From positions 6,000,501-6,064,500 of the forward strand of contig NZ_SZNK01000001.1 of assembly GCF_005217615.1 (NCBI RefSeq): a DNA stretch of 64,000 nucleotides, written 5' to 3'. Positions 51,935 to 60,126 of this stretch are shown one piece after another; within the stretch, counting starts at the first letter, position 1, and each line of letters begins with the position of its first letter. The notes beneath the pieces were generated by a model. It searched no databases and was not told the DNA's origin. It saw only the letters and a program-made list of their open reading frames with translations. Source of the DNA: Brevibacillus antibioticus. GTDB taxonomy: Bacteria > Bacillota > Bacilli > Brevibacillales > Brevibacillaceae. Made by a program: the position numbers and the translations under genes.

Positions 51935-52573
51935 ATGGCGAAAGGCATTGATTACGCAGGTAAGAATAACTCAACGAAAAGTAATTTGAGAGCTATTAAG
52001 GATGAGGGGTACAAATTTATCGGACGTTATTATGGTGAGTCGGATTGGAAGCGGTTGACCAGAGAAGAGGCAAGGCTCATTTCTAATGCTGGATTAAATA
52101 TTGTAGCTGTTTATCAGAATGGTGGACGAGATATCGATGAGTTTACGTTTAGCAACGGGAAAAAGGCTTGCAGAAGTGCCATTCGACAAGCAGAGGAAGC
52201 TGGTCAGCCATATGATACGCCGATCTATTTTGCAGTAGACATGCAGATTGAGAGTAACCGTGAATTCGAAGCGATTGATGATTACTTTAGAGGCATAGTA
52301 AAGGAGATGAAAAATTACAAGCAAGATAATAATGGTGATGGTTTTAAAATTGGGGTATATGGAAGTTACTATGTAGTGAAGTACATTGATGAAAAGGTAA
52401 GCGGAGTCACCTATTTATGGCAGTGTAAAGCATGGAGTGGTGGTGAAGATTATAAGAATCGTGACTTGTACCAATATAGTATTGATAAGCCTTTAAAACT
52501 AAAAAACGGAAACACCATCTCCGTAGATTTCTGCGAATCAACTGGAAGTGCGGGTGGATTCCAAGTAGATTAA
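51935..52573 (+). CDS. DUF1906 glycoside-hydrolase-like protein
   Basis: 212 residues. MAKGIDYAGKN, KFIGRYYGESD, IVAVYQNGG, IYFAVDMQ, KIGVYGSYYV, YLWQCKAW and SVDFCES follow the TIM-barrel pattern of Rv2525c/DUF1906 lysozyme-like proteins. No signal peptide, so it may be exported by holin-like or other means or act in the mother cell. ATG after AAAGGAG. Confidence 0.85.
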   Translation: MAKGIDYAGKNNSTKSNLRAIKDEGYKFIGRYYGESDWKRLTREEARLISNAGLNIVAVYQNGGRDIDEFTFSNGKKACRSAIRQAEEAGQPYDTPIYFAVDMQIESNREFEAIDDYFRGIVKEMKNYKQDNNGDGFKIGVYGSYYVVKYIDEKVSGVTYLWQCKAWSGGEDYKNRDLYQYSIDKPLKLKNGNTISVDFCESTGSAGGFQVD

Positions 52574-52575
52574 AA

Positions 52576-52614
52576 ATTATCCCAACGGATTTCCTCTCGA
52601 ATCCGTTGGGATAT
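52576..52614. terminator. Bidirectional terminator
   Basis: ATCCCAACGGATT and AATCCGTTGGGAT perfect 13-bp stem between converging genes. Confidence 0.85.
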
Positions 52615-52617
52615 TCT

Positions 52618-53169
52618 CTATTTTATGAGTGGTTTTAAAAATGTAGCAACTTCCTCGGCAGATTTTGTAAATTCATTTTTCTTCCCATTTACCTTTTCAC
52701 TAATCATAATAAAGGTAGTGTCCTGCTGGAAATATAGTCCGGATGAAGCCCCTTCGATATTATCTTTATGGTTAGAGAAGGATATCCATTTGGCCGGAAT
52801 ATCGTTGTTTATTTTTGTCTCTTTCTCTTCGATAATAACACCCCCCAATAAAACTTCTCCTGGTGACTCTTGAACATTCAGGTAGGTGTCTTCGTTTTCA
52901 TTGGAGAAAAGTAAACTGAAATACAATACCTGATCACCTGTAACGATTTTCTCTAGCTTTTGTCCTTTTCTTACGAAAGAGGGCACAAAGACTTTATCCA
53001 CCCCTACTTTTTCCGCAGCTTCAAAAATCTCTTTTTTCTGCTGATCTGTTAATGTTAATGCCTCAAATCCTTCAGGGATAGCCTGTTTCGATGCAGTTTG
53101 ACTTTCTTGTGTACATCCTGAGATGAAGACGACGCAACTGAGTAGAAAAACAAGGAAATACCTTACCAT
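52618..53169 (-). CDS. Lipoprotein of unknown function
   Basis: 183 residues. Lipobox VFISGC after MVRYFLVFLLSCV. The mature part is charged, with DQQKKEIFEAAEKVGVDKVFVPSFVRKG, and probably alpha/beta. ATG 53169 has GGAGG 7 bases upstream; ATG 53175 is too close. No family known. Possibly an immunity or sensor protein, without evidence. Confidence 0.78.
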   Translation of the reverse strand: MVRYFLVFLLSCVVFISGCTQESQTASKQAIPEGFEALTLTDQQKKEIFEAAEKVGVDKVFVPSFVRKGQKLEKIVTGDQVLYFSLLFSNENEDTYLNVQESPGEVLLGGVIIEEKETKINNDIPAKWISFSNHKDNIEGASSGLYFQQDTTFIMISEKVNGKKNEFTKSAEEVATFLKPLIK

Positions 53170-53740
53170 GTACATTCCTCCAATCTTGAATTTGATTAAT
53201 GAATGCAGTTATCTATTTTATTTTTGTTACAAATAGTTATATTGGAAAACTTTGGGCGAAGTAATTATACAACTAAAGTTCTGATTATATTGACGAAATT
53301 TGTCGTTTGGCTTTTGGATTTATGGGTTTGTTGTTGACTAAAACAATTAAGCCTTTGAAAGTGTTATTTGGAACTCAATTTTATTTGCCTATTCCTTGAG
53401 CGCAAGGTATTACGGATTATAGGAAATTACTATGCGATGAAACCGACGCCTCGGAGCATTGACGTAATATGCGCTTGTAGCTATGCCTAGTTAAGTGGAT
53501 CGATCAGAACGGCAGGAGAATTAAGTTTGTGACTGATGAAGATAGCCAATGGATATCGATGGATCATGTAACGGCTGTAAAAGCTTAGTGAGGAGGAAGC
53601 CCTAAAAACGCCATGCCAGAATGCATTCAAGAAATAGCAAACCCGTCTCTTTTTTAAGTAGACGGGTTCTTTACTGTGAAATGGTTTTTTGTATCAGGAA
53701 TCTGCGAGTACACAAAACGTACACTTTATTTTACATAGGT
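53170..53740. other. Degenerate non-coding stretch with gene tails
   Basis: 571 bases. Two short frames remain: YYAMKPTPRSIDVICACSYA ending near 53490 and IKFVTDEDSQWISMDHVTAVKA ending at about 53589, both without starts. A terminator-like hairpin AAACCCGTCT/AGACGGGTT lies at 53638-53670, a relative of the repeated hairpin at 55112, 57519 and 62868. Confidence 0.5.
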
Positions 53741-54433
53741 TTACTTTGTATCGACCGGTTTCATATCGATCATTTCTAAAATTTCATCATAAGTCATTTT
53801 ATTAATCACATTGTAGTCAAGTGCCCTAAGAATAAATTCACGACGTAATTCCTCTTGTTCATTTTTAGGCTCAGGAAGACTTTCACCAATATCCAAAGTG
53901 TCGAAACGAGGATTAAAGGTTTCCATATTGTCGTCTGCATTAAGTTCTACCCAAACCTCTTTCGATGAGCCGTCATTTAGTGTGAGAAGGTAACATGCTT
54001 TTACGAGATAACCGTCATCATCGGGATTTCTTTCAGCCATAATATTCTTTACATGTACTTCCTTTGCGGGAAGGATGCCTTTTTTCTGCATATCCAAGTA
54101 TGTTGCGAGCTCTTTATGGGTTGTAGATAATTCTTTCTTTACTCGTTCTTTTTCTTCTGGGTGTAAATTCCAAGTGAGATAAAAATAAGTATTCAATAAA
54201 TCCTCTTCATTCTTTTGTGTAAATAAATGATGCCATTCAATCGCTAGTATTTCCGTCATTCGACTTAAGGTAGTGTCGTGGTTCTCTAATCGATCAAGAA
54301 TTTCTAGCTTTTTATTATAGTCTACAGATTGAGGCTGGGGACTTGCTGGCATGGATGACGCATTGTTACTAGTAGTACAGCCAGCTATTGAAACGACAGA
54401 AAGCACCAAGAATACTTTTAACTTTTTGTACAT
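53741..54433 (-). CDS. Lipoprotein of unknown function
   Basis: 230 residues. Lipobox SIAGCTTS following MYKKLKVFLVLSVV. The mature part has an acidic helical region and a beta segment (YLVKACYLLTLNDGSSKEVWVEL), then a helical tail. ATG 54433 follows AAGGTGG by 8 bases. No family recognised. Confidence 0.78.
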   Translation of the reverse strand: MYKKLKVFLVLSVVSIAGCTTSNNASSMPASPQPQSVDYNKKLEILDRLENHDTTLSRMTEILAIEWHHLFTQKNEEDLLNTYFYLTWNLHPEEKERVKKELSTTHKELATYLDMQKKGILPAKEVHVKNIMAERNPDDDGYLVKACYLLTLNDGSSKEVWVELNADDNMETFNPRFDTLDIGESLPEPKNEQEELRREFILRALDYNVINKMTYDEILEMIDMKPVDTK

Positions 54434-54556
54434 GTGAATTCCCACCTTTTACCATAATAATATCTAAATTGATTGACGATTATTTGAATGATTAATATAA
54501 TCTTAATAGTAATAATATCCGTATATTGAAAGTTATGGAAGTACAAAGAGGTTAAA

Positions 54557-55037
54557 GGTAGGTATTCTTAGTCTAGCTCTCGCAATATCAGCAGTTGTCA
54601 GTACGGGAAATGGAACAGCTTACGCATCAGGCATAAATCCATATGACGATTTTAATTGGGATTGGGTTACTACTGATACTAAACTAAGTAGGGGATATTC
54701 TGAGGATCATAAAGGAATGGATATTGCAGTAAATAAAGAGCCTGTATATAGTCCTCAAAAAGGAACAGTTTTAAGTGCAGGTTTTTGGTTAAGTGCAGGT
54801 AATTATGTGGCAATTGAAACAAAAGATAGAGATCCTGACACAGATAAAAAGCTTGTAATTAGGTTTCTCCATCTAAAATCCAAATCTGTTTCTACAGGTG
54901 AATCTGTAAGTAGAGGAGAAGAAATTGCGGTATCTGGTAATACAGGTACAGCAACTACTGGACCTCATTTGGAAGATCAAACAGTACCAAATTTTAAAAA
55001 GGCTTTTAATATCTCAGATGAAAAAGAAAAAAATTAA
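54557..55037 (+). pseudogene. Broken secreted M23 peptidase
   Basis: In one frame from about 54557: GILSLALAISAVVSTGNGTAYA (signal peptide), then SRGYSEDHKGMDIAV with the HxxxD zinc motif, then GTVLSAGF and RFLHLKS. The N-terminal Met is in another frame (ATG 54532 followed by a stop), and the HLH at the end is lost: GPHLEDQ instead of GPHLHxE. So both start and active site are broken. Confidence 0.7.
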
Positions 55038-55111
55038 AGCAAGAAGCTAGGGAATAGCCGCAGAAATTAGATAACCCAATGCCAAATGTAATAACAATAT
55101 TATTAAGAAAC

Positions 55112-55142
55112 AACCCGTCCCTGTTTTGAGGAGACGGGTTTA
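55112..55142 (+). terminator. Repeated terminator, copy 1
   Basis: AACCCGTC and GACGGGTT around CCTGTTTTGAGGA. The 28 bases from CCCGTC to GGGTTT are identical at 57521 and 62871. Confidence 0.75.
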
Positions 55143-55157
55143 CATGATTAATAACAA

Positions 55158-55258
55158 TTAATGGTTACACAAGAGTATGTACGGTGATCCTTGGAAAGAG
55201 CAGAGGTTTGCTTGGGATTGATCGGGGAAAGGAGGCGGAGATTATCCGCCTCTTTTTT
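55158..55258 (+). repeat. att-like repeat copy B
   Basis: AATGGTTAC (synonymous to the Asn-Gly-Tyr codons of yuiH), an 8-base spacer, then ATG TAC GGT GAT and 33 bases identical to yuiH up to its stop, then a hairpin GAGGCGG-6-CCGCCTC with T run (55232-55258). TAT-GGC in yuiH is TAC-GGT here: same amino acids, different codons. Confidence 0.85.
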
Positions 55259-55274
55259 GTTTTCATGGGCTTAC

Positions 55275-55345
55275 ACTTGGTGACACAAGTTTACACTTCC
55301 GGCGTTTTCAGCGAGCAAAGAAATATTCGGTAAAATAGAATTAGA
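55275..55345 (+). promoter_or_regulatory. Shared upstream box, copy 2
   Basis: GTTTACACTTCCGGCG, TTTCAG and AATATTCGGTAAAATA correspond to 51128-51178. Nothing like the sigma pair follows here; a gene tail at 55361 does. Confidence 0.5.
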
Positions 55346-55360
55346 AAATCAATAACTAGG

Positions 55361-55480
55361 GCAGCAGCAGGAGTTTATACCACTGAAAGTCCAGACCTGA
55401 AAGCGAGGGATGTAGTGCATTACACAGCAGATTCACTGAGAGGAGGATGGAATTCTAAGAACTTTGCAAGCGCGACATAA
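55361..55480 (+). pseudogene. C-terminal gene fragment
   Basis: Frame reads AAAGVYTTESPDLKARDVVH, then YTADSLRGGWNSKNFASAT and stop, no start codon. Probably the end of an exported protein; the rest was deleted. Confidence 0.4.
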
Positions 55481-55609
55481 CTGTGCTGTTTTAAAAACTT
55501 ATACAAGGAGCATCAAAACAAATACAAATTATCATTAAATGGAAGTCTTTAGCATATTCGGATGATAGTAAACAAAAAAATATTAAATCATAACTTAAAG
55601 GAGATAATC

Positions 55610-56758
55610 ATGAAAAAGATGAAAAAATTATCAGTAAGTCTTCTAGTTTCCGCTTTGCTGTTGATGCCTGTTGGACAAGCATTTGCATGTGAAGATCACG
55701 AAAAGATTGAGTTGGTAAGTGCTGGTAGTTATCACTCACTTGCTCTTAAATCAGATGGAACAGTATGGGCTTGGGGGCATAATTTATTCGGACAATTAGG
55801 GGATGGCTCTACTAAAGAGAGTACAGTCCCAAAACAAGTGTCTGGACTAGGTAATGTTATAAAGATTGATGCAGGTTCTGGATCACATTCATTGGCATTA
55901 AAGAATGATGGAACAGTATGGGCTTGGGGGGCTAATGGACAGTGGCAAGTTGGTAGCCCAAGTGGGAGTGCGGTAACTACACCTACTCAAATGGTAGGAC
56001 TTGATGAAGTGAAAGATATTACGGCGGGATCGCAATTTAACTTGGTGTTGAAAGAAAATGGAAGTGTATGGGCTTGGGGGAAGAATGAACTAGGGCTAGG
56101 CGACGAAGCTTTAACTAAGGCTTCCAAGATTCCTGTTAAGGTAGCAAATCTAGATGATGTGAAAAAAGTCAAAGCAGGGAGTTCCCATTCTCTTGCGTTA
56201 AAAAATGATGGAACTGTATGGGCATGGGGAGACAATCAATACGGCCAATCTGGTCTGGGGAAAAATACTTATAATTCAAAGGTACCTGTGCAAATCGAAG
56301 GAATGACGGATATTATTGATATTTCAACAGGTTACAATTATTCCTTGGCCTTGAAAAGTGATGGGACAGTATGGGCTTGGGGAGAGAATTCATATGAACA
56401 ATTAGGTATTAATAAAAAGACCACCCAATATACTCCAGTACAAGTTATGAATCTTGAAAATGTAACAGAAGTTGAAGCTGGTAGATATTACTCTTTTGCC
56501 AAAAAAGAGGATGGAACAGTATGGGCGTGGGGTAGCAATGGACATGGAGGATTTGGTAATGGAGAGATAACTAATTACTCCTTACCGGTTGAAATTACTA
56601 ATTTAAAGGGTTATAAAACTTTATCGTCTGGAAATATTCATTCTTTGGGTGTAAGTGCGGAAGGAGCTGCTTTCGGATGGGGAGGCAATTCTTTCGGACA
56701 AATTGGAGATGGAACTAAAAATATCCAAAAACAACTAATTAAAGTTTTAGGTCAATAA
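55610..56758 (+). CDS. Secreted RCC1-repeat beta-propeller protein
   Basis: 382 residues. Signal peptide MKKMKKLSVSLLVSALLLMP ... AFACED, then seven RCC1 units, each with a variant of AGSxHSLALKxDGTVWAWGxN(x)xGQLG, enough for one full seven-bladed propeller and nothing else. RCC1 in bacteria is found in extracellular and symbiosis-related proteins; the ligand is unknown. ATG 55610 after AAAGGAG. Base composition is AT-rich relative to the core. Confidence 0.9.
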   Translation: MKKMKKLSVSLLVSALLLMPVGQAFACEDHEKIELVSAGSYHSLALKSDGTVWAWGHNLFGQLGDGSTKESTVPKQVSGLGNVIKIDAGSGSHSLALKNDGTVWAWGANGQWQVGSPSGSAVTTPTQMVGLDEVKDITAGSQFNLVLKENGSVWAWGKNELGLGDEALTKASKIPVKVANLDDVKKVKAGSSHSLALKNDGTVWAWGDNQYGQSGLGKNTYNSKVPVQIEGMTDIIDISTGYNYSLALKSDGTVWAWGENSYEQLGINKKTTQYTPVQVMNLENVTEVEAGRYYSFAKKEDGTVWAWGSNGHGGFGNGEITNYSLPVEITNLKGYKTLSSGNIHSLGVSAEGAAFGWGGNSFGQIGDGTKNIQKQLIKVLGQ

Positions 56759-56840
56759 ATCTATCTAAAGGTTACCAAACATCGATCCCCTTCAGAGTGG
56801 TTCGGGGAATTCTTTCAGTATAAATAGTGTCTTAAAAAGT

Positions 56841-56878
56841 GCGAGGCACCTGCCTGTTTTACAGGAGGTGCCTCTTCG
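56841..56878 (-). terminator. Terminator copy matching that of the F5/8C gene
   Basis: GAGGCACCT and AGGTGCCTC stem. Stem and flanks match 61794-61828. Confidence 0.7.
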
Positions 56879-56880
56879 TG

Positions 56881-56909
56881 TTATTTGGTATATTCCATAA
56901 CTTGTGATT
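56881..56909 (-). pseudogene. C-terminal tail of a lost F5/8C-type paralogue
   Basis: Codons for QSQVMEYTK and stop match the end (QSFEVMEYTK) of the gene at 61832-62722, and the same terminator follows. All that remains of a second copy. Confidence 0.6.
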
Positions 56910-56996
56910 GTCAAACGGGTGGGATATACAACATTTGCTCTTACGACGAAATTCATAAGGGCAAAGTAGAAGATGCTAGGAGCGATTTAAGAGGGG

Positions 56997-57164
56997 CTCA
57001 AGCTTGGTGTTGCTTTGGTAACGTGGGAAATGATACTTCCTTTAATTGCTGAAGGGGCAGCAGGTGCTGTTCTTACTTACAAAATTTATGATTCCAGTAC
57101 ATCGGGAAGAGAAGATTTAGAAACTACATCTAAAATACTAAAGTATGATATTACTCCATACTAA
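56997..57164 (+). pseudogene. Protein tail fragment, possibly of a toxin-like exoprotein
   Basis: 55 residues with a hydrophobic stretch (GVALVTWEMILPLIAEGAAG) and polar tail, preceded by a stop. Just before, another frame gives DEIHKGKVEDARSDLRGAQ. Decayed; family unknown. Confidence 0.35.
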
Positions 57165-57276
57165 TTAATGTTAAGCGATCCGCAGTTAAGTAGTTTTTCT
57201 GCGGATCGTTCTTAGATTATAATTATTTTTGGAAGGATATAGGCTCATACTTAAAAAGAAAGGATGGTTAGTCAAT

Positions 57277-57441
57277 ATGGTAGCCATCATATTTGTCGTA
57301 TGCACCTTGTTGTTTTTATTGCCCGTATCATTGTTAATTTTCAAAAAAAATAAGAACCAAAAAGAAATAGTTGCTTATATTGTATTGGCTCTAATAATGT
57401 TACACCAAGCCATCGATTCGTTTGGGAAAATGAACCAATGA
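57277..57441 (+). CDS. Small two-helix membrane protein (54 aa)
   Basis: MVAIIFVVCTLLFLLPVSLL, KKNKNQKEI loop, second helix VAYIVLALIMLHQAI. ATG 57277 after AAAGGATGG. Holin-like in layout, without any family match. Confidence 0.55.
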   Translation: MVAIIFVVCTLLFLLPVSLLIFKKNKNQKEIVAYIVLALIMLHQAIDSFGKMNQ

Positions 57442-57518
57442 TATCATTGAAACGAAACCATAAATATGAAGTGTAAAATCCTTGCTGAAAAAAGGGTTTA
57501 CTTATATGGCTAGAAAAT

Positions 57519-57548
57519 AACCCGTCCCTGTTTTGAGGAGACGGGTTT
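57519..57548 (+). terminator. Repeated terminator, copy 2
   Basis: Same 28 bases as at 55115 and 62871; in the same position before an att-like repeat as copy 1. Confidence 0.75.
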
Positions 57549-57561
57549 AAGTGTTTAATAA

Positions 57562-57660
57562 TCACTTAATGGTTACGCAAGCATATGTACGGTGATCCTT
57601 GGAAAGAGCAGAGGTTTGCTTGGGATTGATTGGAATAAAAAAGAGGCGGGAAACCGCCTT
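57562..57660 (+). repeat. att-like repeat copy C
   Basis: AATGGTTAC, 8-base spacer, ATG TAC GGT GAT CCT and on to the stop. 40 bases match copy A exactly, and the similarity continues through the hairpin and into the recombinase tail, unlike copy B. Confidence 0.85.
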
Positions 57661-57792
57661 AATTCGTTTCAAATGAAATAAATTTGCATGGTACCCTTCG
57701 CCCAGGACCGCCAACAGCTTCACCATATGTATCGAGTACGCTTCTGGAGAATACAGTTTGCATGATTACTTTCTCGTGCTCAAGTTCAATGA
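57656..57792 (-). pseudogene. Second copy of the serine recombinase C-terminus
   Basis: Minus-strand frame IELEHEKVIMQTVFSRSVLD then TYGEAVGGPGRRVPC, ending in a TAA near the att hairpin. It corresponds to LELDHKKVIMQTVFSRIVVDT in the copy at 50104. Only about 45 codons survive. Confidence 0.75.
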
Positions 57793-57887
57793 TGTCCTCG
57801 GTGGCGAGTGATAACGATCCAGGAGTGAGAGAAGCAACTCACTACGCAGCGAACGCTTTGCTTGACGCATTAGGTATCCCCAAATAA
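57792..57887 (+). pseudogene. C-terminal fragment of an unidentified protein
   Basis: SSVASDNDPGVREATHYAANALLDALGIPK and stop (read in two parts: SSVASDNDPGVREATH, YAANALLDALGIPK). Resembles the end of a cell-wall amidase. Fused head-on to the recombinase tail. Confidence 0.4.
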
Positions 57888-57964
57888 TAGTGAAGCCCTC
57901 CTTCAGAGCAAACTGAGGAGGGCAGCACCCATTAATACCTTCAGATTAATTACTTATTGAGAAC

Positions 57965-58702
57965 TTACCTTTTAAAAAAGTCTTTAACCTTTTCAACAGC
58001 ATCTTGTGCTTCTCTTCCAATTCGATCTGAGATACTTTCTTTCCTGTCCTTCTTATCTTTTGAGTCTCTTATTTCTTTAGCAGTTGGCATAGAAGCATAA
58101 GGTTCGAAGGGAGCAATGAATTTATCTTCAACTGCTTGTGCAATAGCTTCTTTGGTTCCCTTTGTTTTGGAAATGTTGTCGTAATGATCATAAATGTTTT
58201 TTGCGGTTTCTGCTGCGACCCCTACTACAGCACCAACGCCTGCGCCTTTAATAGCTGATCCTTTGGGATCAAAGGGTGCAATGCGTGGAGCAGCTGTTGG
58301 ACCATTTTTATTAACAGCAGCCTTCTGAACTTCTACCCTATTCTGATACTCTTTATAGCCACGCCATACTCCAGAAGCGCCTCCAGGTATAGCAGCACTT
58401 CCTGCGGTAGATAGTAAGTTAGAGCTTTTATTATCCGTTTTATTCTCTACTGGAGTAGCAGTAGGCTTTGACGTTACCGGCACCATACTTGCTGCTGTTC
58501 TTGCCGCAGCACTAATTTCAACTTTATCTTGAATAGTATTTTGCACGGATGTCTTCGATGCATTTGTATTATTTTCTTGGGTACTACTAGATGTTCTGGA
58601 TGTTTTATTTGCTTCTGCTTGAGTTTTCGCATTTGAAGCTAGAAGTCGTTCATGTCTTTCCTCTCTTCTAGTTTCATTACGCTCGCTACGTGATATACCC
58701 AC
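57965..58702 (-). CDS. Low-complexity protein of unknown function
   Basis: 245 residues. A charged N-terminus (SRSERNETRREERHERLLA), long Ser/Thr/Asn/Lys stretch, a Gly/Ala hydrophobic patch (AIKGAGVGAVVGVAAETA) that may insert in membranes, and a highly charged tail. GTG start after TGGAGGG. No family; the pattern is reminiscent of secreted toxin N-termini, not more. Confidence 0.65.
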   Translation of the reverse strand: MGISRSERNETRREERHERLLASNAKTQAEANKTSRTSSSTQENNTNASKTSVQNTIQDKVEISAAARTAASMVPVTSKPTATPVENKTDNKSSNLLSTAGSAAIPGGASGVWRGYKEYQNRVEVQKAAVNKNGPTAAPRIAPFDPKGSAIKGAGVGAVVGVAAETAKNIYDHYDNISKTKGTKEAIAQAVEDKFIAPFEPYASMPTAKEIRDSKDKKDRKESISDRIGREAQDAVEKVKDFFKR

Positions 58703-59112
58703 TTAAAACCCTCCAAATGCTTACAAATTTTACTTGTTAATATTATATTACGATATATTTTTAATAAAGATAAATAAATCGACATATTTTGATAGTTTTT
58801 GACAAATTATCCCTTCGTCTTTCGGCTTTAGTTGATAAAGGCAGCCATACGAGATTCGACAAAATTTTTAAAAGGAGTGAAAATTTTAATGTTGTTTACA
58901 ATTTGCGAATCTAATATTTGAACATCTAGCGTGAACGTTACCTAATAGAGAGTGGTGTCTAACAGTCTGGAGAGGAAGAACGCGCAAAATACATTGAAAA
59001 ATCTGTGAAGGGTGTTTTTGTCTTTTAACTGCAAAAAAATGAAGTTCATTGTCACGAAATCCCTCCAGCTGGATCAAATAAGTGATCTGAAAATAGAAGG
59101 GAAGTCAACGAA
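58703..59112. other. Non-coding stretch
   Basis: 410 bases, AT-rich. A strong ribosome site AAAGGAG precedes ATG 58890 with only a 10-codon frame. A tail EERAKYIEKSVKGVFVF ends near 59028. No intact gene or clear structure. Confidence 0.5.
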
Positions 59113-60126
59113 ATGAAAAAACAAACGTTTTTAGCCGTTAGTATAATGACATTGCTGTTGTCAGCAGTAGTTCCATTTGCGAGCATGCCAGCACCAGCTT
59201 ATGCAGACACGCAGACGCAATTGGCCCCGGAACCAATGAAGAAACTTGCACAATTGGACAAAAATGTCGTAGAGGCTGCCAAACAAGCCATGCAGAAGGA
59301 GGCGGGCAGTCTGCCGATCGAGTTGGATGAGATTACAGGGATGAACGCCGATTGTTGGGCGATCTCAGCCAAAGACAACAGAGGCGAGGTTCTGGTTACC
59401 AAAAAAGAGGGAACGGTCGTATCTGTACATGTTAACTTCAAGTTCAGCGAAGTGGCTACAGATTTGCAAAATACTGTCATGAGCACGTTGAAAAGCATGG
59501 ATGGCACACAGGCTTTTACATTTGATAAGGTAGATCGAAACAGCTCGGATGTAGAAAACAGTTGGGTGTTTAGGGGGGAGAATGTAACGGCATCCATCGA
59601 CGCGACAACAGGGAAGCTCAGCTTTGTTTCGATAAAATATACAAGCCAAAAAATGAACCCCAAGGAAGTCGATGCAGCGCAAAAGGCAATGAAGACACTA
59701 TCAAACGGAAAAGTAACAGCATTGCACCCTGAGGTCTCGCTCCTGAAGAATTCGGACTATCACTTGGATCAGGTGTGGAGCTTCATGGATCGTGACCGTA
59801 CACATAGTGTCTTCATCGGGGCGAAAACAGGGAAAGTGGTTTCAGCTATCATGTACAATGAATTTAGAGATAGCAACTATGTTTCGGACGGAGATATTCC
59901 AAAAGTGTTTGCCAAACCGTTCTATACGAAAGAAAAAGCGATTTCTGCCGCTAATCCAATGGTGAAGAAAATCTTTAATATGGATTTAACAGGATACAAT
60001 GTTTCAACGAAATACAACGAGTATACCTTTACGAAAAAGGGAAAACCGACCGTTATAGCATCGATCAATAAAAAAGGGGTTTTTTATGATTTTACCGTCA
60101 CTCCGGAAAACGGCATGATCAACTAG
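59113..60126 (+). CDS. Secreted PepSY-like protein
   Basis: 337 residues. Signal peptide ending PAYADT. Two to three beta-alpha repeats with the look of PepSY/YPEB domains: ITGMNADCWAISAKDNRGEV, VTASIDATTGKLSFVSIKY, and SVFIGAKTGKVVSAIMYNE followed by KEKAISAANPMVKKIF. PepSY domains inhibit peptidases or act as extracytoplasmic sensors. ATG preceded by GAAGGGAAG. A later transfer from the core cannot be excluded, since codon use looks core-like. Confidence 0.8.
   Translation: MKKQTFLAVSIMTLLLSAVVPFASMPAPAYADTQTQLAPEPMKKLAQLDKNVVEAAKQAMQKEAGSLPIELDEITGMNADCWAISAKDNRGEVLVTKKEGTVVSVHVNFKFSEVATDLQNTVMSTLKSMDGTQAFTFDKVDRNSSDVENSWVFRGENVTASIDATTGKLSFVSIKYTSQKMNPKEVDAAQKAMKTLSNGKVTALHPEVSLLKNSDYHLDQVWSFMDRDRTHSVFIGAKTGKVVSAIMYNEFRDSNYVSDGDIPKVFAKPFYTKEKAISAANPMVKKIFNMDLTGYNVSTKYNEYTFTKKGKPTVIASINKKGVFYDFTVTPENGMIN

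Larger units (their letters stand above)
50062..55222. mobile_element. Accessory segment 1 of a tandem integration array
   Basis: Bounded by att-like repeats A and B. Begins with a decayed large serine recombinase reading toward att A and contains the split-sigma-like pair, a DUF1906 protein, two lipoproteins and a broken M23 gene. AT-richer than the flanking core. Whether the recombinase made the insertion is an inference. Confidence 0.6.
55038..55609. other. Junction region between segments 1 and 2
   Basis: 572 bases holding the terminator 55112-55142, att copy B, the shared box copy 2 and a gene tail (55361-55480). No intact gene. Confidence 0.6.
56759..57276. other. Gene tails between the RCC1 gene and the small membrane gene
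   Basis: 518 bases. Contains a terminator (56841-56878), the tail QSQVMEYTK on the minus strand (56881-56909), and a frame 56997-57164 reading LKLGVALVTWEMILPLIAEG and ending ILKYDITPY without a proper start. Nothing intact. Confidence 0.5.
55223..57630. mobile_element. Accessory segment 2 of the array
   Basis: Between att-like copies B and C. Has the shared upstream box without the sigma-like genes or the recombinase, the RCC1 gene, several gene tails, a small membrane gene and the same right end as segment 1 (terminator, spacer, att). Confidence 0.55.
57442..57964. other. Junction region between segments 2 and 3
   Basis: 523 bases with terminator 57519-57548, att copy C, recombinase tail and an unrelated gene tail. 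No intact gene. Confidence 0.6.

Noticed and set aside
53638..53670. Repeated AACCCGTC hairpins considered as CRISPR-like repeats
   Set aside because: Only four dispersed copies, no regular spacers, and each looks like an intrinsic terminator.
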